From assembly GCA_022340715.1 (NCBI GenBank), contig JAJDNK010000186.1, positions 1 through 39,452 of the forward strand: a stretch of DNA of 39,452 bases, written 5' to 3'. Numbering within the stretch: position 1 is the stretch's first letter; every line of letters begins with the position of its first letter. This document shows positions 10,719 through 19,360 of this stretch, piece after piece. The notes under the pieces were generated by a model. The model saw nothing but the letters and a program-made list of their open reading frames with translations, had not been told where the DNA came from and did not search any database. This DNA is from a bacterium BMS3Abin03 (lineage in GTDB: Bacteria; Bacteroidota; Ignavibacteria; Ignavibacteriales; Ignavibacteriaceae). A program made the position numbers and the translations under genes.

Positions 10719-11330
10719 TTAATTATTATTTATATACCCATCTCCCAAGACAATTGCTTTTACTGTAAGAGCCTTTTCAAGCTGATCGAAATGATTTAAC
10801 AGGAATTTTAATCTCTTATTTTCTTCTTTTAAAGTAATTATTTCAACCTGCTGTTCAACAGTAAGACCGGATTTTTCAGCAACTTTAAAAGATTTTTGTG
10901 GTGTAAGTTCAAACTTATTCCAGAAAGAATCTTCCAGATTATAATTAATCTTATCCAGTAAACCATTAAAAGTAGTTTTTAACTCATCGAGTAATTTCAT
11001 ATCGAATCTTTTGGTAATATCACTAAATTCTTCAACTTCAGCAATATAATAACCATCTGTATGTAACCTAACATCGAGTCTTTTAAACCTGTATTTCCCG
11101 GTTACGACAATATCCATCTCACCATTGGAAAATTTCTTCAGCACTTTTAATACATCGACATAAACACCAACTTCGGAGATTTCATTATTAATTTCTGCAA
11201 CTATCCCAAACCCGGTATTCGCTGAAAGTGCTTTATTCACCATTTTCTTATATCTATCCTCAAAAATATGCAGAGGATAGCTGGATTGAGGGAATACTAT
11301 TAGATTAAGTGGGAATATTGGTATTATCAT
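10719..11330 (-). CDS. Lon N-terminal (substrate-binding) domain protein
   Basis: A 203-residue protein consisting of a stand-alone LON substrate-binding domain: IPIFPLNLIVFPQSSYPLHI and FEDRYKKMV near the N-terminus are the hallmark, followed by the beta-rich half (GFGIVAEINNEISEVGVYVD, VVTGKYRFKR) and a helical C-terminal half ending in a coiled-coil-like stretch (EIITLKEENKRLKFLLNHFD). The AAA+ and Ser-Lys protease domains of Lon are absent, so it is not a protease. Stand-alone members are widespread and generally uncharacterised; a substrate-recognition or adaptor role is inference. The start ATG has no clear Shine-Dalgarno sequence. It lies downstream of sodA but is separated from it by a terminator. 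Confidence 0.85.
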   Translation of the reverse strand: MIIPIFPLNLIVFPQSSYPLHIFEDRYKKMVNKALSANTGFGIVAEINNEISEVGVYVDVLKVLKKFSNGEMDIVVTGKYRFKRLDVRLHTDGYYIAEVEEFSDITKRFDMKLLDELKTTFNGLLDKINYNLEDSFWNKFELTPQKSFKVAEKSGLTVEQQVEIITLKEENKRLKFLLNHFDQLEKALTVKAIVLGDGYINNN

Positions 11331-11373
11331 ATAATTGAACTTTTAATTTAAAATATAACAACATTTATACCCT

Positions 11374-11408
11374 AAAAAAAAGGGAGACAATCGTAAATGA
11401 TCGCTCCC
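11374..11408 (-). terminator. Intrinsic terminator after sodA
   Basis: Read on the minus strand, GGGAG-CGATC pairs with GATTG-T-CTCCC (one bulged T, one G-U pair) around a six-base loop at 11382-11408 and is followed directly by eight T residues (11381-11374). This ends the Rrf2/iscA/sodA unit. On the plus strand the same hairpin is followed, after two bases, by five T residues, so weak two-way activity is possible. Confidence 0.75.
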
Positions 11409-11435
11409 AGTTTTTCATAATGATAATTTATCGGG

Positions 11436-12044
11436 TTATGTTACTTCTTTAAATCTTTTACCTACTTCTTCCCAGTTCACAACATTCCACCAGTTTTCAA
11501 TATACTCCGGTCTCTTGTTCTGGTATTTTAGATAGTAAGCGTGTTCCCAAACATCAAGTCCAAGTATAGGTGTACCTTTAAGCTCTGAAACGTCCATAAC
11601 CGGATTATCCTGGTTTGGTGTAGAACCAACAGCAAGCTTCCCGTTCTGAGCAACTAACCAGGCCCAGCCCGAACCGAATCGCGTAGCAGCTGCATTACTG
11701 AATTGTTCTTTGAACTTATCAAAAGAACCGAAAGCATCTTTTACAGCATTTGCAAGATCACCTTCCGGTTGACCTCCACCGCCTTTTTTCATCACTGTCC
11801 AGAATAGTGAGTGGTTAAAATGACCGCCGCCGTTATTCCTGACCGCTGTTGGATGCTTGGAAACATTCTTTAGTAAATCTTCCAGTGATTTCCCGGCTAA
11901 ATCAGTTCCTTCTAAAGCACCGTTTAATTTAGTTACATAACCATTATGATGTTTAGAATGATGTATTTCCATTGTCAACTTATCTATATATGGTTCTAAA
12001 GCATCATGTGCATAAGGTAATGCTGGCAATTCAAATTTTCCCAT
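11436..12044 (-). CDS. sodA: Superoxide dismutase, Mn-type of the Fe/Mn family
   Basis: Converts superoxide to oxygen and hydrogen peroxide, probably in the cytoplasm because no signal peptide is present. The 202 residues cover both family domains. Metal ligands are recognisable as His28 (MEIHHSKHH), His78 ([11 protein letters not shown]), Asp164 and His168 ([12 protein letters not shown]). The GGGH stretch and the [10 protein letters not shown] segment, which places Gln in the Mn-enzyme position, favour Mn or cambialistic use over a strict Fe enzyme; metal choice cannot be proven from sequence. A strong AGGAG ribosome site precedes the ATG. It is the last gene of a run that starts with an Rrf2 regulator and is followed by a good terminator. 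Confidence 0.96.
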   Translation of the reverse strand: MGKFELPALPYAHDALEPYIDKLTMEIHHSKHHNGYVTKLNGALEGTDLAGKSLEDLLKNVSKHPTAVRNNGGGHFNHSLFWTVMKKGGGGQPEGDLANAVKDAFGSFDKFKEQFSNAAATRFGSGWAWLVAQNGKLAVGSTPNQDNPVMDVSELKGTPILGLDVWEHAYYLKYQNKRPEYIENWWNVVNWEEVGKRFKEVT

Positions 12045-12084
12045 TGTTATCTCCTAACTTTTTATATTTTTATATAAAGTGGAA

Positions 12085-12435
12085 TTAAACTCCAAAGGAG
12101 TCTCCACAACCACATGTTTTTTTTGCATTTGGATTATTAAAAACAAATCCCTTACCATTAAGTCCATCACTGAAATCCAGTTTAGTTCCGGATAAGTAGA
12201 ACAAACTTTTTCCATCAACATAAAGTTTAACCAAATCGGAATTGATGATTGTATCACCTTCTTTATTCTCGGCATCAAAACCTAGCTGGTATGTTAAACC
12301 TGAACATCCACCGCCTTTTACACCGACTCTTAATCCATAATTTTCCGGGATTTTATTTTCATCCATAATCTTTTTTATTTCTTTTTGAGCTTTTTCTGTT
12401 ACTGTAATTTCAGCAGTGTTATTTGTCTCAGTCAT
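12085..12435 (-). CDS. A-type iron-sulfur carrier (IscA/ErpA/SufA family)
   Basis: A 116-residue HesB/IscA-family protein that accepts or delivers Fe-S clusters. The three conserved cysteines are present: Cys44 in GGGCSGLTY, and Cys108 and Cys110 in the C-terminal CGCGDSF. The N-terminal ten residues or so are a loose extension; the fold begins at ITVTEKAQKEIKKIM. Which of the IscA, ErpA or SufA roles it fills cannot be settled, since no iscS, iscU or suf genes lie in the window. A GGATG-type ribosome site precedes the ATG. Spacing of about 40 bp to genes on both sides, all on the minus strand, fits one transcript with the Rrf2 regulator and sodA. Confidence 0.93.
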   Translation of the reverse strand: MTETNNTAEITVTEKAQKEIKKIMDENKIPENYGLRVGVKGGGCSGLTYQLGFDAENKEGDTIINSDLVKLYVDGKSLFYLSGTKLDFSDGLNGKGFVFNNPNAKKTCGCGDSFGV

Positions 12436-12475
12436 CTTTTTTTCATCCTTTCTTAAAAATCAAGATCGTTATTCT

Positions 12476-12781
12476 TTAGAATGGATCGCCAGGTTCCGTT
12501 GTTGCAAATTCTGGGTAATTAACTTTCCAGCCGATTTTGTTAACTTTAATAAATATCCCTTTGGATTCCCAATCACTTGCAATCATTTTTGCAAGCTTAT
12601 CGGCTTCAGTGTAACTAACAATAATGTCTTTCTTTTCCAGGAAGCTTCTGATACCATATTGCAAATCCCTGAAAAAGAAATTTGAATTATGAAACATCGG
12701 GAACTTTGCTTTTAAAAAAGTAAGTAAAGAATCGTTTTCTTTTCTCAGTAAATCAAGATGTTTTGAATAATTTTTATTCAT
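12476..12781 (-). CDS. Conserved-looking small protein of unknown function
   Basis: I do not recognise this 101-residue protein. It has no signal peptide or membrane segment and no cysteines. It is helix-rich at the N-terminus (NYSKHLDLLRKENDSLLTFL), has an aromatic patch (FPMFHNSNFFFRDL), and ends with beta-like sequence and an acidic PGDPF tail. It is preceded by a strong AGGAG ribosome site at ideal spacing from the ATG, and it sits between the Rrf2 regulator and the Fe-S carrier with gaps of about 40 bp on each side, so it is very likely translated and co-expressed with them. A role linked to Fe-S metabolism or redox stress is inference from position only. Confidence 0.75.
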   Translation of the reverse strand: MNKNYSKHLDLLRKENDSLLTFLKAKFPMFHNSNFFFRDLQYGIRSFLEKKDIIVSYTEADKLAKMIASDWESKGIFIKVNKIGWKVNYPEFATTEPGDPF

Positions 12782-12820
12782 TGTCTCCTCTGTTTGACTA
12801 TTGAAAAAATTAAATGTTCA

Positions 12821-13228
12821 TTATAAAATTTGTTTCAGTGATGTTTCCTGAAACATAATATCAATTTTTCTTTGAATTTCCACTAATGGATCTCTTATTT
12901 TACAGCAATCAACCAAAGTGCAATTAGATGTGTCTCCACCTTCCAGCATACACTCTGTAAGCTTATAATTCGTCTCAACTGCCTTTATGATATCAATTAA
13001 AGATATCTCGTCAGGATTTTTATTTAATTTATAACCGCCTTTAACACCCTGAAACGAAATTACAATATTGTTCTTCGCTAAGTTCTGTAAAATTTTTGCA
13101 ACAAGCTGAAATGGAATTTTATAATTATCAGCAATTTCTTTTGCAGTTGGATACTCATTGCCGGAATGCGAAGCAAGATAAATTGTTGCCATAAATGCAT
13201 ATTCAGCTTTTTTTGATAACTTTAACAT
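12821..13228 (-). CDS. Rrf2-family transcriptional regulator
   Basis: A 135-residue winged-helix regulator. The N-terminus (MLKLSKKAEYAFMATIYLAS) and the helix-turn-helix region (about 28-50, TAKEIADNYKIPFQLVAKIL) are typical of Rrf2 proteins, followed by the wing (GVKGGYKL). Cys93, Cys103 and Cys108/109 sit in the loop where IscR, NsrR and RsrR hold an Fe-S cluster, so cluster sensing is likely. It heads an operon with a small unknown protein, an A-type Fe-S carrier and superoxide dismutase, which fits sensing of Fe-S status, NO or redox stress. Its own promoter region carries three CTTAAAT repeats, suggesting autoregulation. Confidence 0.93.
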   Translation of the reverse strand: MLKLSKKAEYAFMATIYLASHSGNEYPTAKEIADNYKIPFQLVAKILQNLAKNNIVISFQGVKGGYKLNKNPDEISLIDIIKAVETNYKLTECMLEGGDTSNCTLVDCCKIRDPLVEIQRKIDIMFQETSLKQIL

Positions 13229-13285
13229 CTTAAATAAGACTTAAATGGTCGGACATAACTTAAATAATTAATCTGGTAATCTCAA
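13229..13285 (-). promoter_or_regulatory. Promoter with triple CTTAAAT repeat upstream of the Rrf2 operon
   Basis: On the minus strand TTGAGA (13285-13280), 17 bases, TAAGTT (13262-13257) forms a plausible sigma70 promoter. Three exact copies of CTTAAAT on the plus strand (13229-13235, 13240-13246, 13259-13265) overlap the -10 and the start region, where a repressor would block transcription. Between the second and third copies is GGTCGGAC. The repeats are seen directly; binding by the adjacent Rrf2 protein is inference. Confidence 0.5.
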
Positions 13286-13302
13286 TATATTTGTGCGTTA
13301 GA

Positions 13303-14805
13303 TCAAAATCCCAGAATAGTTATTGAATTCTTAGCAAAATCTATTATTGGGGAGAAATAAATACCAAATATCAGTATTGGAGCAGCTAATAAAATCATTA
13401 CAATTCCATTTGCCAGTTTGATAGGAATAATCGGTTTCTCTTTTTCAACATCAACTAAGTACATATTTTTAAGTACACGAATGTAATAGTAAAGAGATAC
13501 AACTGTATTCAACAGTGCAATTACTGCAACTGCAACCATTCGAGCATCAATTAAAGCGATGAACAACATTACTTTCGCAATGAACCCAGCTGTTGGCGGA
13601 AGACCAACTAATGAAACAAGAAAGATTGCAAAAATAATTCCCAGGAATGGCATCCGTCTACCAAGCCCTCTATAGTCGTCAATATTTTCACTACCGATTT
13701 TATTTGATATTACCATCACAACAAAGAAAGCTCCAAGATTCATCAAAGCATAAACTATGAAGTAAACCATAATTGCGTTTATTCCGGCGTTAGACATCAC
13801 GGCCAAACCGAGAAGCATATATCCGGCATGTGCAATACTTGAATAAGCAAGCATTCGTTTTAAATTATCCTGCCAGAGAGCAGCAAAATTTCCTAGAGTC
13901 ATAGTAAGAATGGAAAGTAAAACGATGATACTTTTCCAATCTATAATATTTAATAATATCCAATAACCGCTTGAATCGGTAGAGCCAACAAAAGTAATTT
14001 TGATAAATCTTATCAAAACAGCAAATCCTGCAGCTTTGCTTGCTACTGAAAGATAAGCGGTAATCGGAATGGGCGCACCTTCATAAACATCCGGCGTCCA
14101 GAAATGAAATGGAGCAGCGGAAATCTTAAATCCAAATCCGACTAAAATGAACAAACCTGCAATCAGAAAAGTTATATAAGGAAAATTCTGAACCTGGATA
14201 AGAGTATTTATTTCATAAAGATTTGTACTGCCGGTTAAACCGTAAACTAGTGAAATACCAAACAACATAATACCGGATGATACTCCACCATAGATTACGT
14301 ACTTTAAAGAAGCTTCACTATTTCGTATTGTATTCTTAACAAAGCCAGCTAAAACGTATGAAGATAATGATAAGAGTTCAATAGATAAATAAATCAATAT
14401 CAAATCCGAAGCAGAACTCATCAGAAACATTCCGAGTATCATTCCAAACAAGAGAGTATAATACTCTCCATGTCTTTCTTCATTGGAATTTACTTCAGAT
14501 GAGAGCATAGAGAATATAACAACAATAAATGATGCAAGAAGTACTACTATTTTAAAGTAGGAACTAAAATTATCAACTACTACCATTCCATATTTTAAGG
14601 AAGTTTTAAATGTAGTTACAGCAGTTCCAAATTGATTGATTACAAAATAACCTGCCACAACTATTCCTATTAGAGAAATATACGGCAGTAATTTCTTTTT
14701 GGATGAAAAGATTAGATCAAACAGAACAATGATTACAAGTGTCGCTGAAATAACAAGTTCTGGTTTAATGAAAGCTAAATCCGATATGAAATTATTTATA
14801 TTCAA
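13303..14805 (-). CDS. nuoN: NADH-quinone oxidoreductase-type complex I subunit N
   Basis: A 500-residue antiporter-like membrane subunit, one of three proton-pumping modules of the membrane arm. Long hydrophobic segments run throughout, and the proton-channel Glu on helix 5 is present as Glu143 (SIELLSLSSYVLAGF). The conserved middle segment FGFKISAAPFHFWTPDVYEG is the family signature around the broken helix 7. Length is close to the usual 480-500. It is the last gene of the nuo operon, 23 bp after nuoM; the next gene downstream is the Rrf2 regulator after a 74 bp gap that holds that gene's promoter. Confidence 0.96.
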   Translation of the reverse strand: MNINNFISDLAFIKPELVISATLVIIVLFDLIFSSKKKLLPYISLIGIVVAGYFVINQFGTAVTTFKTSLKYGMVVVDNFSSYFKIVVLLASFIVVIFSMLSSEVNSNEERHGEYYTLLFGMILGMFLMSSASDLILIYLSIELLSLSSYVLAGFVKNTIRNSEASLKYVIYGGVSSGIMLFGISLVYGLTGSTNLYEINTLIQVQNFPYITFLIAGLFILVGFGFKISAAPFHFWTPDVYEGAPIPITAYLSVASKAAGFAVLIRFIKITFVGSTDSSGYWILLNIIDWKSIIVLLSILTMTLGNFAALWQDNLKRMLAYSSIAHAGYMLLGLAVMSNAGINAIMVYFIVYALMNLGAFFVVMVISNKIGSENIDDYRGLGRRMPFLGIIFAIFLVSLVGLPPTAGFIAKVMLFIALIDARMVAVAVIALLNTVVSLYYYIRVLKNMYLVDVEKEKPIIPIKLANGIVMILLAAPILIFGIYFSPIIDFAKNSITILGF

Positions 14806-14828
14806 AATTTTTCAGGAAACATTAATTA

Positions 14829-16430
14829 TTAAAAAACATTTATGGAACTATAATAAACCTGGATATTTTGCATAAACTGGACCATCGAGTTAACCGAAGT
14901 ATTCATTAAATCGAGCATTGCAGAGGGATAAACACCCAGGAAGATTACAATTGCACTTAAAGGTATGAACATAGCGTATTCTCTAAAGTTCAGATCTTTA
15001 AGTCCTGACCATTTTTCATTTAGTTTACCCAAATAAACACGCTGCAAAGTCCACAACATATATCCTGCACCCAGCACAATTCCAAGAGTAGAAACAATAG
15101 TAACGACTCTTATTAATCTTACACCGAAAGCTCCGAGGAAAACAAATGCTTCAGAAATAAATCCGCTTAAACCAGGCAATCCGATCGCGGCAAAAAATGC
15201 GACAGTAACAAATCCTGTATAGACCGGCATCTGAACTGCAAGACCGCCGAAGCCATCGATCTCTCTTGTATGAGCGCGGTCGTATATAACTCCGACTATA
15301 AGGAAGAGCATTGCCGTGATTGTACCGTGATTGAACATTTGAAGTATAGCTCCTGAAATTCCCATAGTGTTAAGAGCCGCCATTCCAAGAAGCACATAAC
15401 CCATATGCGATACAGATGAGTAAGCAATAAGCTTTTTGAAATCTCTTTGAGCCATAGCACAGAACGCACCGTAGATAATGTTTATCATTCCAAATAGGGC
15501 AATGTACCAGACAAGCTGTTTCGTAATTTCTGGGAAAATAGGAAAGCTTACCCTAAGTATTCCATAAGTACCCATTTTCAGCAATACGCCAGCAAGTATT
15601 ACAGAAATAGGAGTAGGTGCTTCAACGTGAGCATCGGGAAGCCACGTGTGGAACGGGAACATAGGTATCTTAATAGCGAAGCCTGCAAACAACGCAATGT
15701 AAGCTGCAAACCTAAGGTTTGCCGGATTCAATGCTGATAGAATTCCTGTCGCTGTTGCGTTATTTGGATCCATCATTGCAAGCAGGTTGAATGTAAATGC
15801 TTTTGTCCCGTCGGCCATAGGTTCTGTTGTGCTGAAGTATAGTCCGATCATTACAATGAGGATAAAAATACTGCCAAGCAAAGTATAGAGGAAAAACTTA
15901 ATCGCTGCATATTCTCTTCTAGGTCCTCCCCAGATTCCAATTAAGAAATACATCGGGAGAAGCATCAGTTCCCAGAAAATATAGAACAGGAAAAAATCTA
16001 AGGAGACAAACACACCCATCATCCCGGTATCTAACAATAGAAAGAGAGCGAAATATCCTTTAAGAGATTTGTTGATATTCCAGGAAGAAAGTGTTGCAAT
16101 GAATGTAACGATAGCAGTAAGCAATACCAGGGGAGTGCTTATTCCATCGATACCGAGAAAATAATCTACTTTAATTCTTCCGATCCAAGAAAAGTTTTCT
16201 ATATCGATCCATCTGAATTTTTCTACGAATTGAAATGATGCCTGATCATAAATACCGCCGAGCGAATAATTGTAATTTGAAAGGAGGAAAACGGCGAGAA
16301 CAACCTGGATGCCTGTGATCAGCAATGTTGTTATTTTCATCGTTTTTCCTTGCTCCTTTGGCAGTGCAAGAACGATTATCATCCCTACGATGGGAAGAAA
16401 TGTGATCAGCGATAAGTAAGGTAAATGCAT
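14829..16430 (-). CDS. nuoM: Complex I subunit M
   Basis: A 533-residue antiporter-like proton-pumping subunit. The helix-5 glutamate is Glu154 in YIFWELMLLPMYFLIG, and the signature FAIKIPMFPFHTWLPDAHVE around the broken helix 7 carries the central Lys. It has the 14-helix hydrophobic pattern and normal length. The loop NNATATGILSALNPANLRF and the AFTFNLLAMM region before it match the expected insertion between helices. It lies between nuoL (22 bp upstream) and nuoN (23 bp downstream). Confidence 0.97.
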   Translation of the reverse strand: MHLPYLSLITFLPIVGMIIVLALPKEQGKTMKITTLLITGIQVVLAVFLLSNYNYSLGGIYDQASFQFVEKFRWIDIENFSWIGRIKVDYFLGIDGISTPLVLLTAIVTFIATLSSWNINKSLKGYFALFLLLDTGMMGVFVSLDFFLFYIFWELMLLPMYFLIGIWGGPRREYAAIKFFLYTLLGSIFILIVMIGLYFSTTEPMADGTKAFTFNLLAMMDPNNATATGILSALNPANLRFAAYIALFAGFAIKIPMFPFHTWLPDAHVEAPTPISVILAGVLLKMGTYGILRVSFPIFPEITKQLVWYIALFGMINIIYGAFCAMAQRDFKKLIAYSSVSHMGYVLLGMAALNTMGISGAILQMFNHGTITAMLFLIVGVIYDRAHTREIDGFGGLAVQMPVYTGFVTVAFFAAIGLPGLSGFISEAFVFLGAFGVRLIRVVTIVSTLGIVLGAGYMLWTLQRVYLGKLNEKWSGLKDLNFREYAMFIPLSAIVIFLGVYPSAMLDLMNTSVNSMVQFMQNIQVYYSSINVF

Positions 16431-16452
16431 TTACGTACCCGTTTATTTCAAA

Positions 16453-18546
16453 CTAAAATGATTTAAATATAAATAACAGGATCACAACCGAAACCAGAAC
16501 GAACACTAAATAAGTCTGAACTTTTCCTGTTTGAAATCTTCTGAAAACTAACCCGATAAATCCGCTTAAGTATGCCATGAAGTTTACCAAGCCGTCCACG
16601 ACAACGTTATCGAATTTCCCTATGAAAGTGGAGAAACCTTTTGTGATGTAAGCAGTGCCATTTACAATTCCATCTATAATTTTTAAATCGAACCTTCCTA
16701 ATAATCTGCTTAATCCTAAAGTGCCGTTAACAGCAGTAGCATCGTAAGCTTCATCAAAATACCACTTGTTAAATGAGAAATTATAAAGTCCCTTAAATTT
16801 CTCGACAAGCTTTCCGACATCGATTCTCTTCCATTGATAAAAGAGATACGCAAGAAGGATTCCCAAGCCAGCTATCAATAAAGATAAAATCATAGCAGGG
16901 ATATGAATTGCATGCATAGCTTCAACATAAGTTTCAGAATACATAATTTCTTCGGAACCTGGTTGAACGTTGGTGTGCTCATCAGGAACCATAAATTCAT
17001 AACGTGTATTCTCAGGCGTGTACAATTGTGGTGCTTTTATCCAATCAGATAAAACCCACCCATCTTCGGGATTAACTGGATTCGGCGTGTACCAGAAGAA
17101 AATGGAAAGAACCGAAAGCACTACCAACGGCATTGCCATAGTAAATTTTGATTCGTGTGCGTGTTCATATTTTTCTTTATCTCTTGGCTCACCGTGAAAT
17201 GTTAGAATAATTAATCTAAACATATAAAATGCTGTTAGCATCGCAACAAAGAAACCGACGATAGGGAAGAGGTAATGTCCGGTTAAATTAGCGAATGCGT
17301 AGGAACCGGCAAGGATGCCATCTTTACTTAAAAATCCCGATGTAAGCGGTACACCTGATATTGCAACAGAAGCAATTAAAAAAGTATAATAGGTGATGGG
17401 CATTTTCTTTCTGAGTCCGCCCATATTCCTGATATCCTGTTCGTGATGCATTGCGTGAATTACTGAGCCTGAACCAAGAAATAAGCACGCTTTAAAAAAT
17501 GCGTGGGTAATAAGATGAAAGAAAGCAAACTTGAAAGCGCCAACTCCCAACGCCATTATCATATAGCCTAACTGTGATACTGTAGAATACGCAAGAACTT
17601 TTTTGATATCGTTTTGTGTTAATGCAATTGTGGCAGGAATAAAAGCTGATAGTGCACCGATAACTGCAATGATCAGCATTGCATCCGCGGTTAGTATTCC
17701 GAAAATTCTTACAACAAGATAAACACCTGCAGCAACCATCGTAGCAGCATGGATCAATGCGCTAACAGGTGTAGGACCTTCCATTGCATCGGGTAACCAA
17801 ACATGTAACGGAACCTGCGCAGATTTTCCAATAGCACCTGCAAAAATCAATAGTCCTGTAATTGTTAACCAGAAACCGCTATCAAATGGAAGATGACCTT
17901 GTGAGATTTGCTGAAAAATATCATCGAATGTAAAAGTATGATATGTTGTAAATAATATAAGTATGCCGATGAACATTCCGATATCACCAATGCGGTTTAC
18001 AATAAAAGCTTTCTTACCGGCATCTGCAGCAGATTTCTTTTCAAACCAGAAACCAATCAGCAGGTACGATGAAACTCCAACAAGTTCCCAGAAGATGTAC
18101 ATCATTAAAATGTTATGTGTTAAAACTATACCTGACATTGAGAAGGTAAATAATCCGAGGTAGGCAAAGTAACGGTTGTATCTCGGATCGCCACGCATAT
18201 ATTCAATTGAAAAGATGTGAACGAGAAAGCTGATCAGCATCACAACAACCATCATTAAAGTGGAAATGTTGTCTATCAGGATTCCAAGATTGATTTTTAT
18301 TTCGCCCATTATTGGTGTGTTGCCAAGATTTATCCAGGTAAATTCAGATGTGATAGTTGTTGCATCAAAGCTTGTTAACTTGCCAAACGCAATAATTATC
18401 GATCCTGCTAAGCCAAGGAATAGAACAAAGTTTTCAAAATAGTAAATCTTTTTGATTTTGCTTCCCAGTAATAAAGTAACAACAAATCCAAGAAAAGGAA
18501 GGAATAAAATTATTACTGCAATATTTATCATCAGGTTTTCTGTCAT
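16453..18546 (-). CDS. nuoL: Complex I subunit L
   Basis: The largest antiporter-like subunit (697 residues from the ATG at 18546), at the distal end of the membrane arm, with the long lateral helix near its C-terminus. Visible: Glu154 in IFWELVGVSSYLLIG, the GKSAQVPLHVWLPDAMEGPT signature with the key Lys, and a C-terminal region of amphipathic and membrane helices (GKVQTYLVFVLVSVVILLF). I chose the ATG at 18546; an in-frame TTG at 18555, overlapping the nuoK stop, would add three residues (MIL) and is less likely. A hydrophilic loop around 480-550 (PNPVNPEDGWVLSD ...) is somewhat long, with high acidic content. Confidence 0.96.
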   Translation of the reverse strand: MTENLMINIAVIILFLPFLGFVVTLLLGSKIKKIYYFENFVLFLGLAGSIIIAFGKLTSFDATTITSEFTWINLGNTPIMGEIKINLGILIDNISTLMMVVVMLISFLVHIFSIEYMRGDPRYNRYFAYLGLFTFSMSGIVLTHNILMMYIFWELVGVSSYLLIGFWFEKKSAADAGKKAFIVNRIGDIGMFIGILILFTTYHTFTFDDIFQQISQGHLPFDSGFWLTITGLLIFAGAIGKSAQVPLHVWLPDAMEGPTPVSALIHAATMVAAGVYLVVRIFGILTADAMLIIAVIGALSAFIPATIALTQNDIKKVLAYSTVSQLGYMIMALGVGAFKFAFFHLITHAFFKACLFLGSGSVIHAMHHEQDIRNMGGLRKKMPITYYTFLIASVAISGVPLTSGFLSKDGILAGSYAFANLTGHYLFPIVGFFVAMLTAFYMFRLIILTFHGEPRDKEKYEHAHESKFTMAMPLVVLSVLSIFFWYTPNPVNPEDGWVLSDWIKAPQLYTPENTRYEFMVPDEHTNVQPGSEEIMYSETYVEAMHAIHIPAMILSLLIAGLGILLAYLFYQWKRIDVGKLVEKFKGLYNFSFNKWYFDEAYDATAVNGTLGLSRLLGRFDLKIIDGIVNGTAYITKGFSTFIGKFDNVVVDGLVNFMAYLSGFIGLVFRRFQTGKVQTYLVFVLVSVVILLFIFKSF

Positions 18547-18551
18547 TAAGA

Positions 18552-18863
18552 TCAATCTTTCAATGAATCCATTTCATCCACGTTAATGTTGGAAAGGTTT
18601 TTATAAATATTCAGAACTATAGCAAGAGCGATTGCAGCTTCAGCGGCTGCAAGTACAATAATGAACAAAGCGATGATTTGTCCCTGCAATCCGAAATTTC
18701 CAAATCTTGCAAATGCAATAAAGTTGATGTTCGCCGAATTAAGTATTAACTCAATTCCCATCAAAACCATAACTGCGTTCTTACGTGTTATTACACCATA
18801 GATCCCCAGTGAGAATAAAGCTACACTAATAACTAAAAAATGTGTTAATCCTGCGTGTATCAT
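18552..18863 (-). CDS. nuoK: Complex I subunit K
   Basis: A 103-residue, three-helix membrane subunit (ND4L homologue). Both membrane glutamates needed for coupling in E. coli are present: Glu38 in VLMGIELILNSANI and Glu75 in IVLAAAEAAIALAI. Normal family length is about 100. The start ATG follows the nuoJ stop by three bases, and the stop precedes the nuoL ATG closely, so the three are co-translated. Confidence 0.97.
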   Translation of the reverse strand: MIHAGLTHFLVISVALFSLGIYGVITRKNAVMVLMGIELILNSANINFIAFARFGNFGLQGQIIALFIIVLAAAEAAIALAIVLNIYKNLSNINVDEMDSLKD

Positions 18864-18866
18864 AGT

Positions 18867-19355
18867 TTATCTTCTCGCCATTGATGCTGCACCGATCAGC
18901 GCAATTAACAAAACAATCCCAAGCAATTCGAAAATCAAAGCATATTCATTAATTAACATATTGCCAAGTGACACCGTTGAGGATGAAGTCTCGGGTGATG
19001 CGACTATTTTCCATTTCGTATTCAGAACTGCTGCTGCAAGTGCACCGGCGAATAATCCAAGCACTATTGAAGCCGGTAGTGCGTGAATCGTTCCTGATTT
19101 AATATCCACATTTGTAATTTTGTTTGTAAGCATTACTCCAAATAGCAGTAAAATTAATATACCGCCTACATAAACAATCAACTGAACTACTGCTACGAAA
19201 TCAGCACCCAGCATTACATAGATACCGGCTACACCAAAAAAGGTAAAAAGAAGATAGAATGCCGAGTGTACGATATTCCTGTTTGTAACAACGAAAAATG
19301 CCGACAATAAAGTTACAAGTGCAAACAAATAAAATATTATGTCGTAAGTTGTCAT
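18867..19355 (-). CDS. nuoJ: Complex I subunit J
   Basis: A 162-residue, five-helix membrane subunit (ND6 homologue). Its third helix carries the flexible conserved region seen here as AVVQLIVYVGGILILLLFGV, with the pi-bulge Tyr-Val-Gly-Gly. The hydrophilic stretch LNTKWKIVASPETSSSTVSL before the last helix is typical. Five bases separate it from nuoI upstream. Length agrees with the family (160-180). Confidence 0.96.
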   Translation of the reverse strand: MTTYDIIFYLFALVTLLSAFFVVTNRNIVHSAFYLLFTFFGVAGIYVMLGADFVAVVQLIVYVGGILILLLFGVMLTNKITNVDIKSGTIHALPASIVLGLFAGALAAAVLNTKWKIVASPETSSSTVSLGNMLINEYALIFELLGIVLLIALIGAASMARR

Positions 19356-19360
19356 TTTAA

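Noticed and set aside
12054..12278. 74-residue minus-strand reading frame
   Set aside because: It lies inside the Fe-S carrier gene in another frame, has no family features, and the carrier's cysteine motifs show which frame is real.
18546..18555. TTG start of nuoL at 18555
   Set aside because: It would add only three residues and overlap the nuoK stop; the ATG at 18546 is a better start and loses no conserved sequence.
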